The notes under the pieces are model-generated. The model ran no database searches. It saw nothing but the letters and a program-made list of their open reading frames with translations, and was not told the DNA's origin. A program made the position numbers and the translations under genes. Below are positions 1 to 11,877 of a stretch of DNA of 64,000 bases, one piece after another. Location: positions 434,001 through 498,000 of the forward strand of contig SPDT01000002.1 of NCBI GenBank assembly GCA_008477525.1, written 5' to 3'. Every line of letters begins with the position of its first letter. The stretch's first letter is position 1. Origin of the DNA: Hypomyces perniciosus (taxonomy: Eukaryota; Ascomycota; Sordariomycetes; Hypocreales; Hypocreaceae).

Positions 1-324
1 AGCGGGTACCTGGATGTACCTACACTCGAGCACATACGGTCAAGATACATTGGTGATACTTCAGGGCTTTGCGTCAACCGAAGAAAACCCACCTGCTAGA
101 GGCGGCATCACCACACTAAGGTAGGTACCTCCAGTACTTCCATCATCCGAGCTCTGTCTGCCCTCTTTTTCCCTTCTGCTTCCTTCTCGCAGCCGTTGCC
201 TCTACATCACCTCTTCCTCCTCCTCCTCGCATCGTCGCCTTTGATCCTCTCTCTCTGCACTTGGCTCGCCGCCGCCAAGGACGACTATCGAGAAGCGACA
301 TTGATAGCTCACAGCCCCTCCGCC
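1..324. other. 5' flank of the first gene
   Basis: I see no gene here. A pyrimidine-rich stretch (about 160-250) lies just before the start codon at 325, as is common in fungal core promoters and 5' leaders. An upstream in-frame extension to 196 exists but begins without an ATG in good context. Confidence 0.4.
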
Positions 325-2945
325 ATGGCCGAGTCCAGCGGCTCGCTCAAGAAGAGCAACGGCTCGTCCCATGTGAATGGCAAGATGAACGGCCAGACTG
401 CAGGCAGAAAACGGCCAACACAGAAACGACGACGCAACTTCATGACCTGGGCATTCAGCACCGCTGCAAGGTACGAATGCGATACCCCGCTGTGCTTTGC
501 TTCCACAATCAATCGCTCGGTAGTTTGATGAGCGTGTGGTTCTTTTCTCAAGCATGTGGCAGACGCTAATGTTGCCATGTAGGCTTGCCACCTGGGCCGT
601 AATAATCACGGTTTTTTTTGCGCTGTCCTCCTTCTCTCGAAGCCTGTGACGAAAACTCGCCCTTTCTGTGCAGGCATTATTTCCAAGCCAAGGCGGTCGT
701 CACTCCACATGCCCAGCCATACTACGACCAATTCGTCGCGCCTTATGTCGACTTCGCCAAGCCATACTACAACACGGTCGACAGTTATGTCCTGACTCCC
801 ACGCGCATCCTCGCTGTTCAATATGGGGCCCCGTGGGTTAAGAAAGGGCAAGATCACGCTTGGTCCCGCTGGGAGAAACATGGCCAGCCCCAGGTGGCCC
901 GGCTTCGAGCTTTGTCACAAAAGCAGTATGATGAATCCATTGCCCCCTATCTGACCCGAGCTACCGAGGTTGTCGGACCCTACTATGAGATCGGCCGGAC
1001 GAATTCACTTCAGCTTTTCTACGAGTTTTTGCTGCCCACATACCAATTCGTGCAGCCATATGCTGTTCAGGGCTACAGCGCCGCTTCGACATTCGCCACT
1101 GAGACAGCTTTGCCAGCTGCGCACTGGACATGGAACCAGACAAATACTTTTTTCGATAAGGCCGTATGGCCGCAGGTGCGCATCGTGTACATGGAAAATG
1201 TAGAACCTCAGCTTGTTCGCATTGGTGAGCGCTTGGGGAGGCATAAAAATAAGACCTGGACCAAGGCCATCCCGTCAGCAACTTCTACTATTAGGTAAGA
1301 TGTCCAACACTCAATCAATCATTCCAATTACCGTGTGTCTTCTTCTAATAACCGCAGCGTAAGAAGTCCTGCGTCTGAATCACCCCAGTCCTCCTTCAGC
1401 AAGCCTGCCCCACAGAGCACGGTGTCCACAGCCTCAACTACTTCAGAGCAAGCCTCTTCTCCTGTCAGCTCTGAAACCGGGAAGCCAACTGGAGGATATT
1501 GGAACCCTGTTCAGGCCCCTCCCCCCACTGAGAATGAGACGGAAGGGAGGAGGCAGGTTCGTGAGATGGTTGCTCAAGATCTTGAGATGTGGCAAAACAA
1601 ATTCGCAGCCCAAGCTGACGAAGGGGCCCTTGATATGGAAGATCGTATCGATGAGATTGCACGGCGCATGATTGATGCAGATGCAAAAGTAAAGGGCAAG
1701 GCTCTTGTTGAGAAGCTTGAGGCCACAGTCAAGTCAGAGGTTGAGGGTCTCAAGCTAAAGATCTCAGGAATCCTCGCAGAGGGCTCTGAGAGCGATGCCG
1801 ATGTCGAAGAGCAAGTTATTGCCGCTATCCGTTCCGCCGGCATGGCTGTCAAGATAGCAGCCCAAAACATTCGAAGTTGGCGCGAGGATTACGACAAGGA
1901 CCTACAGCAGACAGTCATGGATGCTGCTGACGTGCATTTTCAAATACTTGAACAGACTAGGGGTCTCGCACTACAGCAGATAGGCATGAAGTGGGCCTGG
2001 ACCGACGGCGTCACATATAGGGACTGGGCTAAGTATCACGATCTGAAGGGAGCCCTTGCTGAATGGACCGAGGAACTTAAGCAACTGATTGTTACTCACC
2101 CTACTCTGCTCGAGGCACAGGATGCGTCAGCGCAAGTTGAAGATGACGGCATGGCCATTGCTTCTGCAGCCGCCAAGGAGTTGGCTCGCCTTAAGCAGGT
2201 GGCCCATTTGAAGATTTTGGCAAAGGATGCCACCGATAATTTTGACTCGGAGGCGATGCAGCTGGCAACAGAAGCTGCACAGAAGCCTGCGAAGGCAGCC
2301 GAGTCTCATGAGAATGTGGCCGAGGTTGCAGAGGGACATGGCATAACTATCGAAGAGACGGCAGAAACTACAGCCGAAGCAGCTGATGAAGAGGACTCAT
2401 CGTCCTCATCTCACGTTGTTACGGCTGATGAATCGGCCACAGCCTCCGAGCCTGAGCCCACGGTAGAAGCATCTTCATCAATTGTTGCCGCCGCTGGTGA
2501 TTCGTTGAAGGTCACAGACGGGCAGTCCGAACCAGAGACCCAGAACCCTTCGAGCCCCAAATCCGAGGAACAACATCATACAGACGATGTTAACGAGAAT
2601 GCGTCTGTGGTAGTGGCAGATGCCGCTTCGATTGTGTCCGATGGTGTTAAGAAGCCCTCAGGTGATGAGCCTAGCTTTGCCATTGAGGTGCAAGAGACCT
2701 TTGTTGGCAAGATTGACGATGATCTAGAACCCGTGGATGACACTACAGTGGAGTCTGTTTCCAAGCCTAGTGTGCCCACGGCAGCCGTTCCACAACCCGA
2801 AACCGAAGAATCAACCACGCTGGCGGTTGAAGAGCCTTCTGAGACAGCTAGCATTCCAACTTCGAGCGCCACTGAATCTGCACATGCGCACGGAGACAAC
2901 TCTGACCCTATCAACGACGGGGAGAAGGTTCTCGGCGCATCTTAG
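325..2945 (+). CDS. Large Ala/Glu-rich membrane-associated protein of unknown function (often auto-named 'HOXA13-like' in fungi)
   Basis: Start ATG at 325 has good context (CGCCATGG). Exon 1 is 325-470. A clear intron 1295-1357 precedes the last exon 1358-2945. The middle exon has two readings. With acceptor 582 the exon encodes a hydrophobic segment (LATWAVIITV) then a Cys-rich stretch (RCPPSLEACDENSPFLC), but only if one T of the T8 run at 612-619 is ignored. With acceptor 673 the frame stays open (784 aa) but that segment is lost. The body has Tyr/Pro-rich repeats (PYYDQFVAPYVDFAKPYY) and a long, acidic, Ala/Glu/Ser-rich C-terminal half, likely helical then disordered. From memory, homologues in other ascomycetes carry a propagated 'transcription factor hoxa13' label; nothing here resembles a homeodomain. 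Function unknown. Confidence 0.75.
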
Positions 2946-3681
2946 GTAATTTTGATTAGCAACTCGTTTTGGATGGGTATGATGATACTGACATGAAGTC
3001 CAGCGTGATTAGTGCCCCTATTGTTGGCGCAGGGTTGGCGCAGTCGTCGTGCTATGCCACTAGCCTGGCTGCTGCGAATTGCGTGCGCACACCTCTTGTC
3101 AGCTAATCTCGATTGGCAGCTTCGTGCTACGACCCGTCTTGTGGAGCAAGCGTGTCTGCTGCTATCGCAACCGAAGCCATTATCGAAACTATTCAGACAG
3201 TTCTCGGCGGTTACGATGACAACCAGAAAGCATTTCGGAGTTGATCGTCAGCCGAGAACCACTATTTACGAAAGCGTGCTGCACAGACTACGCACTGCAT
3301 ATGCCACAACCGAGGAGAATGTGCAAGCGGCAGCGTGATGTTGGGTGCCAGAAAGCCAAGGAGACCACACAGCAGCTGGCTGATGAGGTGTGAGGAGGGA
3401 CTGAGGGAGGTTATACATACTACCCTATTTTTTGACGATACCCACAGTTGATGCGACGAGCATTTGAAAGAGAAGCGTGGCATCGAGTTTGCATAGCGAA
3501 CCAGGACTGGGAGGATTATACCTTGAGGATATCTGCAACCGGTAATTGGAATGGGGCTATGGAGGCGGCTGGGATGATTGACGGGATTTCAATCAATCTC
3601 TTTTTGGGTTGTGTATATATGTACTTTACGCCGGGCAACGCTGTCGCTGGTGATGGCTTGCAATGCTTCAGGAACAGGTAA
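2946..3681 (+). pseudogene. Possible decayed 3' extension of the preceding gene
   Basis: After the stop at 2943-2945, protein-like pieces continue in shifting frames. In one frame 3240-3335 reads TTIYESVLHRLRTAYATTEE then NVQAAA; a frame one base away reads KAKETTQQLADE (about 3349-3387). That piece ends at a plausible GT donor (3388) with an acceptor at 3447 and an open stretch to 3681. Repeats of this Ser/Ala/Tyr helical style are what I would expect further along a protein like the upstream gene. Frames are broken at least twice, so this is either decay or sequence error. It could also be chance. Confidence 0.35.
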
Positions 3682-4894
3682 CCGCGGGGATCGGGCGGAT
3701 GATTATGATGATGACTTATTTAACGGCATGGCGTTGGACCATCACCAGGCAGGGCTTGAGTTTTATGTTTGGTGATAATTTCGAGTTGGTTTTTTTTTTC
3801 CCTTTTGGGTTTAACATGTATGGTCTCGGTATGTGCAAGATAGACTGAATGTTGTGATTTAATGGCATTTTGCGTTCAAGGAATGACAGGCATGTCTGGG
3901 TTTGACGGTTAATCACATGAAGTTTTGATGCTGTTTCAGCGGATTACCGCAGCTACAGAAACCCCCACACGAGTAAGCAAGCAAGCATCAGGCCATCTAT
4001 CAAAGTGCCGAGGCTTTGTCATTGAAAGATGACATCACTGGTGTATGGTGTCACAAACGCTGTACGACTTCTGCTGCGCCTCTTCTTATACGAACGCTTT
4101 GGCTTTGGTCTAAACCCCACGCTGTTCCTTATAACAGTCGGCGCTAATAACGCCTTTCCCGTTTTCCAAGCCTTTTAGATAGATAGTATTATGTTGTGAC
4201 GGTTTCGACCAAGAAACTCGACCTGCTTAGAGCTGGTGTTGGTGGATGATGGATCGAAAACAAGGTCCAAGTCTATGATAACACAAATCAGACAAGATAG
4301 TTAGATGGATGCACACAGAAAAAATAGAGAAAGATAAAACATCCACTGCCGTCGATATTAATACTACCTGGTTCATTGGCTTCTAGGGGCTAAATCCATA
4401 GCTTATTCCGAGCGGTTTTGTCGCCGTCAAATTGCCAGAGGACCCGCCTGACTACTTCGGCTTCTGCTCGGCTACAATACTTGCTAGCAGTAGATAATTG
4501 TCTCAGTGTCTGCCGTCCTTTTTTTTTCCCTCTGCTCTTTTTTCAGTTTTTGTCTCGCACCTGAACACAGCTGTTGCTACTAGGATTGCATTCTTGCTAC
4601 CTCTCATACCGACGACTCTGAGAAAAAAAATCGCGACGGATGGAATTCGTGGTCGAGTTCTTCTCTCTTCTCCTCAAGTCCATACGCTGAAGCGGGAGGC
4701 AAAGCATTGTTGATTTGCTCTCTCCCCTCCGCCTTTGCGTGCGCACGCTAAGTGCTATCACTCAGTGTTGTCACTCTGCTCTTCTGTTGCCCTCGTGGTT
4801 TCAGCGGGTCTAGATAATATCCCTCACCTCAATCGGACGCAGGCCTCGTCTTGATTGCTCCATTGAGCATATCGGCGCCGGACCGATACCCACC
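3682..4894. other. Intergenic region upstream of the permease
   Basis: I see no gene. It holds pyrimidine-rich stretches (about 4500-4560) and A-rich stretches (about 4310-4340), consistent with the promoter and 5' leader of the permease that starts at 4895. Confidence 0.4.
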
Positions 4895-6823
4895 ATGGCC
4901 TCCACCTCCGCCGCTCTCCCGGCGTATACCTCCGACTATGAGAGGGCCGGAGCCGACAGCGGCTCCGATAGCAACAAGGACAAGGCCGCCCTCGGACGCC
5001 CGGCATCGCCCGACGACATCCGCGTCTCTTTGTCGAGTGATCCGAAGCGCGATTCCACCCACCGGCAGCTCAAGTCCCGGCATATTCAGCTCATCGGCAT
5101 TGGAGGCACCATTGGAACCGTTCTCTATGTGCGTACAAGTACAGGCGTACACTCTCACTCACCCAACCATCCATATCTTTGAAGAATCGCGTTGAGTGCT
5201 TATGCGATGCCCCGTGCCCTTTCTTTCGTGTAGGTCCAAATCGGCAAAGCTCTCATCAATGGCGGGCCAGGCAGCTTGTTCATCGCCTTCAGTTTCTGGT
5301 GCACCGTCGTCCTGGCCGTAACCCTGTGCATGGCGGAGATGGTCACCTATCTGCCCATATCGTCGCCGTTTATCCGGTTTGCAGGCCGCTATGTTGACGA
5401 GGCCTTTGGCTTTGCGACTGGTTGGAACTTCTTCGTCTTCGAGGCTGCGTTGGTGCCCTTTGAAGTGACCGCCTGCAATGTCATTATCCGGTTCTGGAGC
5501 GACGCTGTGCCGACAGCTGCCATCATTGCCATCGTCATTGTGCTGTATGCCTTGATTAACGTGCTAGCAGTCAAGTGGTATGGTGAAACCGAGTTCTGGG
5601 CGGCTATTGGCAAGGTTTTGCTCATCCTTGGACTCATCTGCTTCACCTTCATCGTGATGCTGGGGGGAAACCCGCAGGGCGATCGCTTCGGATTTCGGTT
5701 CTGGAAAGAACCGGGGGCCTTTGCTGAGCTGTATTACGAAGGGGACTTGGGCCGTTGGCTGGGGTTCTTGCAGTGCCTTATCCAAGCAGCCTTCACCATT
5801 GCTGGGCCGGACTATGTCTCTATGGCAGCTGGTGAAGCTGAGAACCCTCGTGTTGTGATGCCTCGTGCTTACAATGCAGTGTTCTACCGTCTTACCGCAT
5901 TCTTCATCCTCGGATCGCTCTGTGTTGGAATTCTCGTCCCGTATAACGACAAGGAGCTCATCGCTGCTTTCATGGATGCCAAGCCTGGTGCTGCAGCGTC
6001 GCCGTATGTCGTCGCCATGGATCGTCTCGGAATCAAGGTGCTGCCTCATATCGTCAACGCCACGGTTCTGACAGCGGCTTTCTCTGCCGGCAATTCATAC
6101 GTCTACTGCGCCTCGCGCTCCTTGTATGGTCTTGCGCTCGAGGGCAAGGCGCCAAAGTTCCTGACTACGTGCACCAAGAAGGGCGTTCCCATCTACTGCG
6201 TTGGCGCTGTCTTGCTCTTCGCTCTCCTCTCCTTCTTGCAATTGTCGTCCAACGCGGCCGTCGTGTTGAACTGGTTCGTCTCCCTTGTCACGGCTTCGCA
6301 ACTCATCAACTTTTGCGCCGTGTGCGTCTCGTATCTCTGCTTCTACCGGGCTCTCAAGGTGCAGGGGATCGACCGCGATACACTGCCGTACAAAGCCTGG
6401 TTCATGCCGTATGGAGCGTGGTATGCTCTTGTGTGGACGTTTGTCATGGCTTTTGTGGGTGGTTATCCGGTGTTCTTGTCGTTGCTGGGGTATTGGAATG
6501 TACCCGACTTCTTGTTTTCGTGAGTTGATATGCTTCTAAGTTATTTGATGAAGGAGTGTGACTGATAGTGGCAGATACATGATGATTATCTTGTACCCGG
6601 TCTTGTACTTTGGGTACAAGTTTGTTTGCAAGACGCGGATCCATAAGCCTGAGGAGGTGGACTTGCACAGGGATGTGGACGAGATCGAAGAGTATCAGAG
6701 GAACTACGTTCCCACGCCACCCAAGTTAGTATCCTTTCCTGATTCTGAGATGGTATGCTGGATGCTTACTAACCGGACTCTAGGAATGGCTTCGAAAAGA
6801 TTCTAGATACGTTGTTTGGATAA
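4895..6823 (+). CDS. Amino-acid permease (AAT/YAT family of the APC superfamily)
   Basis: Four exons: 4895-5128, 5234-6519, 6575-6724, 6784-6823, giving 569 aa. The start ATG has strong context (CACCATGG). The N-tail (about 60 aa) is hydrophilic and cytosolic. TM1 follows with the family motif IGIGGTIGTVL, then about twelve hydrophobic segments and a short C-tail ending EKILDTLFG. Family landmarks include GPGSLFIAF, the GPDYVSMAAGEAENPR loop and SAGNSYVYCASRSLYGLALE. Such proteins import amino acids with protons across the plasma membrane. Substrate cannot be fixed from sequence; general or broad permeases of filamentous fungi look closest. Length and topology are normal. Every splice junction keeps the frame. 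Confidence 0.92.
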
Positions 6824-7485
6824 AGAGGGCAGACGTTTACTTCCACATCATTGGCTACTGGGTAAAATTATTGCCTTCAAGTCTAGAGCTATGATGTTGG
6901 ACGTCTTCCGCTTCGACTCTGACCCCGGTGTAATCTTGTGCCACTAACCCTTGGCTAGTGCACCATTGGTGTTGAGCTGCATTGTGGTTTGGACGAGAAA
7001 CAGTTGATATGGCGCGAAGTTCTTATCAATGATCCTGTCTAGTGTTTTATGAGTGCTTCTATATAGATCATTAGATAGGAGAATGAGAAGAACTCTATTG
7101 ACATGTATTTATACTGCTAGCTGTATCCTCGGGTGAATATCATTTGCTCTATATTTTACAGGTTTATATCCATTGAACCTGAGCGAGGTGATTGTCATAC
7201 CTTCTGTAATACATGATCTATCCAATTATCCTCACTTCCTCTAACAGCCACAATCCATGAAACCCACAAGGGCAATGTTGTCTCAAAATCAGATGCAAAT
7301 GAGACATGCAATTCAACCAAGGAAAACCCATCATAACTCCAACATGCCTTCTCTTCCCAGTGACGTAGCTATCCAATTCATCAAGAAACGTGATCATAAC
7401 ACACTCTGCGCTTATCCAAGCAAAGAATTCCCCTGGCCATCAATCATGAAATCTACTCAAGAAAGACGTACATACTTCCCGCCTA
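6824..7485. other. Convergent intergenic region (permease / ABC transporter)
   Basis: The two genes converge here. I see only 3' UTR-type AT-rich sequence and no supported gene. Confidence 0.4.
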
Positions 7486-10400
7486 TTACTCCTCACTGAG
7501 CGTGTCGCTGGGTGTGTCCGACTCTTCTCTTCGCCTCAGATCGTGCGCAGGACCGCACTCGACTACTCGGCCATGATCGAGACGCAAACACCAGTTCGCA
7601 TCTTCCACCGCCTCGAGACGGTGCGCAATCGTGATGACGGTGCTGCTCGATAATTCCGACCTCAGAATCCGCTGTACGGTGGCAGCAGTTGCGCGATCAA
7701 TGGATGCCGTTGCCTCATCAAGGATGACGAGTCCACTTCGTCGTAACACAGCTCGAGCAATGCCCACAAGCTGACGTTGACCTTGGCTAAGGTTCTTCCC
7801 AGCTGCATCGATGTGCGAGTCGAGGGACCATTCTTCGCCTAGAACGCGATGGATGGCGCTCTCGCATTCGGTGTCGGGGAATTTCCCTTCGGGGTCGATG
7901 TTGTCGCGCAATGTTCCAGGGAACAATGTTGGATCCTGCTGAATGAATGTGATTCGATTCCGCAGTGCCGTACGATCGACTCGTGAAAGATTTACGCTAC
8001 CAATCTTGATCGTGCCCTCGGCAGGCGTCTGTGTCACTAGCAGCGCATTTGCAATGGTTGATTTCCCAGATCCTGTTCGCCCGAGGACTGCACAGGTAGA
8101 TCCTCCAGGGATTTCGAATGACACCTTGTTCAGCACGGCTGGAAGATCGTCGTCGTATTTGAAAGACATGCCTTCAACCTTGACATCGTCACACGGTCTT
8201 GGCCAGTCTTCAGGAGGGTCATCATCCCCATTGGGCTCTTCGGGGATCTTGTTCAGCATGTTCACGCGCTCCAATGAAACCGCATCGAGCTGCAACTGAG
8301 CAAACCTTTCGCAGAGCTGCTGCACTGCAGAGGTAGCAACAGTTGTTTGGGTCAATACGAAACCGATAACACTGGCAGATGTTCCATGCCGGACCATGAA
8401 GAAGATCAAAAAGCTGCGAGCGCAAGCTGAAGTGATGGCGAGGCGGAAGTCGAGCCAAAATGCCATGCTCCAAAAGAAATGGTCCTGCTTCTGAAAGTCA
8501 TCGACGGCATCCAGATGGCGATCCTGGAAGTGCTTTTCCACCTTCAGCGCCCGGATAGTCACGAGTCCATCTTGCATTACGCCGATGTTGGCGATGATGG
8601 GCGTCAGATACCTCATCTCCATTCGTCGTAGGCAGCGCGAGACGGGGACATAAAGGCGGAAGAAGTAGACGAAGAGCAGGGAGACGACGACGAGAACAAT
8701 TAGAAGCATAGGCTGTTCGGCTGCAATGGCGCCGATGCTCATAGTCAAAGTGATGAAGTTGTAGACAAATGACTCCAAGGGGGCCACGATACCTCCGTCT
8801 ACCATTCCCATGTCCGCGATGAGGCGATTCTTCAGCTGACCAGTTGGTGTAGTATCATGGTAACGAAAGGTGGCCTTGCCGACCTTCTCAATGGCGGCCC
8901 TGAACAGACCTTGTGCTGCGTTGATGCTGATGCGGGCTAACAGAAACTGTGCGATTCCATAGCATACTATTTGTGCAGTGGAGAGACCGGCGAGGATGAA
9001 CAACCATGGTTGCGGATGTTGAGAAGGATTCGGAAGACCCCAATGCCCATTTCCAGCTCCGCTCTCCTTTCCCGTATTGGCGCCCCAGGACTCGAGGAGA
9101 CGGGCTCTGGATATGTCGCAAAACCGGGACGCGCCGTACGCAAGAGCCAAAAGTCCCCAAAGATACCACCCGCCTGCTTTCATATACTTTGTGTACACCG
9201 TGAGTGACACTCCACCTGTCTCGGCCGGTTCTTCTGGTGCCTCCTTCACACCCACTGCCTCCTCAGCATGTGTGTCGTGAGCTCCATCGGCTTCGTCATG
9301 TGGAGCTTTGCCAGACGACTCATGGTATGGATGTTCGAGTTCCTGTCTGATCTGCTCTTCGGATAGCACGCTGGCCCATCCGTTGTCCATGTCTATGACT
9401 TTATCAGCGATGCGAAGAACCAGATCGTCTCGATGAGTTGCCATGACGACGGTGCGATCCTTGACAAGAGGGCCCTGTAGAAAACGCCGAACGATAGAAC
9501 TGGCCGTGTCGTGATCCAAAGCTGCGAGAGGGTCGTCAAGCAGAAGAATACGGCACGGGCTATAGATTGCTCTCGCGAGAGCGACGCGTGCCTTTTGACC
9601 CCCTGACAAGCCAACACCGCCTTCTTCCAGCTTTGTCTGGTCACCATCATGAAGATTAGCAAGATCAGGGCCCAAGGCACATGCTTGCAACACCTGGCGA
9701 TACCTTTCACCGTCAAACACGTGATGAAAGACAATGTTCTCGCGTATTGTCTTGTTTTGCAGCCAGGGAAGTTGCTGAGCGTAGGCAACAGGCACATCAG
9801 GCCTTGTAAGATCACCGATGTGGAGCTCCATTTCGTTGAGAGCGGCCAGAAGAAGACTGGACTTGCCAGAACCTACCTTTCCTCGGATGATGGTGAGGCC
9901 GGTGGTGAACTTCAAATCGAGGTCTTTGAGAACAAGCTTGTCTGTCGACGGCCATGAGAAGGAAGCATTGTGGAATTTGATATCCTTGATGTCCCTGGAG
10001 CTGGTGGAGGTTTCATCTCTATCGGGCTCGGCCATGTACTTGTTCACTCTTTCAACCGGAATGACTGCCTTCCAGTAGGCAGAGATAAGATTAAACGCCT
10101 CCTTCACACTAGCCTCTAGCTGAGCAAAAAGCTGAAGCGATGGCCAGATGACATTGTTGGGGAGGCCTTGACGAAGAATGAGGGTGTACAGACAGATACT
10201 GGCAAGGGGGTAAGAAGCCCCGCCAGTGACGCCTACAGTAGAAATAGTTGCATTGACATGGGCAATTTGGAGGCGCTTCATCATCTCCATCTCTCGGAAC
10301 CTCATAATCCGGCTCATCCATGAGGCGGTCCAACCATTCAACTTCAGCGGGCGACTGGCCTCGACAAAGTGAGAGACAGCTTGTGCTCGCTTATCGGAAT

Positions 10401-11877
10401 AGGCAGTACGCGAACGCTCCAGCTGGATCGACTTGCGGACCAACAAGGAATTGATGGTTAAGAACAGGACCATGAGACCGAACCCGATGGCAGAGGGCCA
10501 CCCCATAATGTCGATAAGGTAGTACATGGTGATAATGACCTTGATGGGCTGGGAGATGAGTTTCGGGAATTCCCAGAATCTTTGGGAAATCTCGTAAGTA
10601 TCGCCTCGAACCAGATTGACGACCTTGGCATTTGAGGCTGGTTGGGAGCTCCCTGCTGCTTTCGGACTTAGCTTTCGACGTCCGCACCCTTTCCCAAAGA
10701 TCCGATTGAACCATGTCTGAGATTCGATGCTTTCAGCAGCAAGGTGATGATTCCTCTCCTCGGGGCCCCTTTCAGTCACATCAGACCCTGGGACAACTCG
10801 GGTCAGGAGCTTGCCGAAGAGAGCGATGAAGGCCTCACCACGCGATCGTTCGTAAGCCTTCCGCGAGTACCAAGATCCTGTTGTTTTACACAGCTGACGG
10901 CTAGCATCGAGATAAAGCATGATTAGACACCAAAAGATGGCCTCGTTTGGCTTGTTGACGTCAAGAGCGCTGTAGATCTTGCTGGTAAGGCGGATGCTGG
11001 ACACCTCGGCGAGGCTCTCGGCGATGGCGAGAAACGTGGAGATGGTGAGATCCAGGCCGTTCGCCTTGATCAAACAGGGGAGAAGTTTGCCCTTGAGCTC
11101 ACGGAAAGTCATGTACAGTCGGGAGTGCTGGAATTCAAAGGGAAGTTGCCACACATCTTCCTCGGTAATCTCCCTCTTGCGACAGATCCTGGCGAGGGGG
11201 TAGACCCAGTTCATGGTCCAGAAAGCAAACAGGGTGAGGTTGTCTTCTGGGCTGCGAACGTGGTGAGACGGGGGGATGCCTACATAGGCGATGTCGCTGC
11301 CGCCCCACGAAGGATCCCGAATAGGCATGTTGCCAATGACCATGATGGCCACAGCACAGAGACCGACTCTGGCAAGCTGGAAAGGATCAAGCTCATGGAG
11401 GGTGCCTTGTAAGAACTGTAAAGAAAACCCGGCAAAGCTACCAGCAAGAATTAGGATGTATTGAAGGAGCAAGATCCGGGGCGTGTTGACGGGTCGTTCG
11501 AATGCTGTGATGAGCACAGCGGAGAGCCAGGGCACGAATTCCAGGATATACATAGGATGCTTTGCACCAAGTAAAAGAGGAACCATGGTGAGTATGAAGC
11601 CCAAGGTGCAGATGAAGGCGAGAGGGAGTGTCCAGTGCGACCAAGGCTTGCGCTGGACATGTTGAGGCGCCTCTTCCTGTGCAAAGGGTCGGAGCCATTG
11701 AGGGAGATGGGAGGCTATGACGTTCCGACATATGTAGAGGAAGAGGACGCCAATGGAGAGGCCCGAGAGTGTGTAGGTGATGATAGAGTCGGGATTGGAG
11801 ATTCGAGTGGCTCCATTGGAGAACAACAGGGCTTGAGCCTTGCCGAGGGAGATACTCCTAGGCGTAGTCTCAGACAT
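7486..11877 (-). CDS. ABC transporter, ABCC/MRP type, full-length
   Basis: A single intronless frame of 1463 aa. Layout is an N-terminal hydrophobic TMD0-like region, TMD1, NBD1, TMD2, NBD2. NBD1 has Walker A GKVGSGKSS (about residue 665), signature LSGGQKARVALARA (about 755), Walker B ILLLDDPLAALD and an H-loop THRDD. NBD2 has Walker A GRTGSGKST (about 1265), signature LSQGQRQLVGIARA and Walker B LVILDEATASID. NBD1 carries Asp where the catalytic Glu would sit, while NBD2 has the Glu; this asymmetry is typical of ABCC proteins. Such pumps export conjugates, drugs or secondary metabolites, or load vacuoles. The absence of introns in 4.4 kb contrasts with its neighbours. Substrate unknown. Confidence 0.93.
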   Translation of the reverse strand: MSETTPRSISLGKAQALLFSNGATRISNPDSIITYTLSGLSIGVLFLYICRNVIASHLPQWLRPFAQEEAPQHVQRKPWSHWTLPLAFICTLGFILTMVPLLLGAKHPMYILEFVPWLSAVLITAFERPVNTPRILLLQYILILAGSFAGFSLQFLQGTLHELDPFQLARVGLCAVAIMVIGNMPIRDPSWGGSDIAYVGIPPSHHVRSPEDNLTLFAFWTMNWVYPLARICRKREITEEDVWQLPFEFQHSRLYMTFRELKGKLLPCLIKANGLDLTISTFLAIAESLAEVSSIRLTSKIYSALDVNKPNEAIFWCLIMLYLDASRQLCKTTGSWYSRKAYERSRGEAFIALFGKLLTRVVPGSDVTERGPEERNHHLAAESIESQTWFNRIFGKGCGRRKLSPKAAGSSQPASNAKVVNLVRGDTYEISQRFWEFPKLISQPIKVIITMYYLIDIMGWPSAIGFGLMVLFLTINSLLVRKSIQLERSRTAYSDKRAQAVSHFVEASRPLKLNGWTASWMSRIMRFREMEMMKRLQIAHVNATISTVGVTGGASYPLASICLYTLILRQGLPNNVIWPSLQLFAQLEASVKEAFNLISAYWKAVIPVERVNKYMAEPDRDETSTSSRDIKDIKFHNASFSWPSTDKLVLKDLDLKFTTGLTIIRGKVGSGKSSLLLAALNEMELHIGDLTRPDVPVAYAQQLPWLQNKTIRENIVFHHVFDGERYRQVLQACALGPDLANLHDGDQTKLEEGGVGLSGGQKARVALARAIYSPCRILLLDDPLAALDHDTASSIVRRFLQGPLVKDRTVVMATHRDDLVLRIADKVIDMDNGWASVLSEEQIRQELEHPYHESSGKAPHDEADGAHDTHAEEAVGVKEAPEEPAETGGVSLTVYTKYMKAGGWYLWGLLALAYGASRFCDISRARLLESWGANTGKESGAGNGHWGLPNPSQHPQPWLFILAGLSTAQIVCYGIAQFLLARISINAAQGLFRAAIEKVGKATFRYHDTTPTGQLKNRLIADMGMVDGGIVAPLESFVYNFITLTMSIGAIAAEQPMLLIVLVVVSLLFVYFFRLYVPVSRCLRRMEMRYLTPIIANIGVMQDGLVTIRALKVEKHFQDRHLDAVDDFQKQDHFFWSMAFWLDFRLAITSACARSFLIFFMVRHGTSASVIGFVLTQTTVATSAVQQLCERFAQLQLDAVSLERVNMLNKIPEEPNGDDDPPEDWPRPCDDVKVEGMSFKYDDDLPAVLNKVSFEIPGGSTCAVLGRTGSGKSTIANALLVTQTPAEGTIKIGSVNLSRVDRTALRNRITFIQQDPTLFPGTLRDNIDPEGKFPDTECESAIHRVLGEEWSLDSHIDAAGKNLSQGQRQLVGIARAVLRRSGLVILDEATASIDRATAATVQRILRSELSSSTVITIAHRLEAVEDANWCLRLDHGRVVECGPAHDLRRREESDTPSDTLSEE

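Noticed and set aside
325..2945. A homeodomain transcription factor, as database names for homologues would suggest
   Set aside because: No homeodomain-like helix-turn-helix or other DNA-binding motif is visible.
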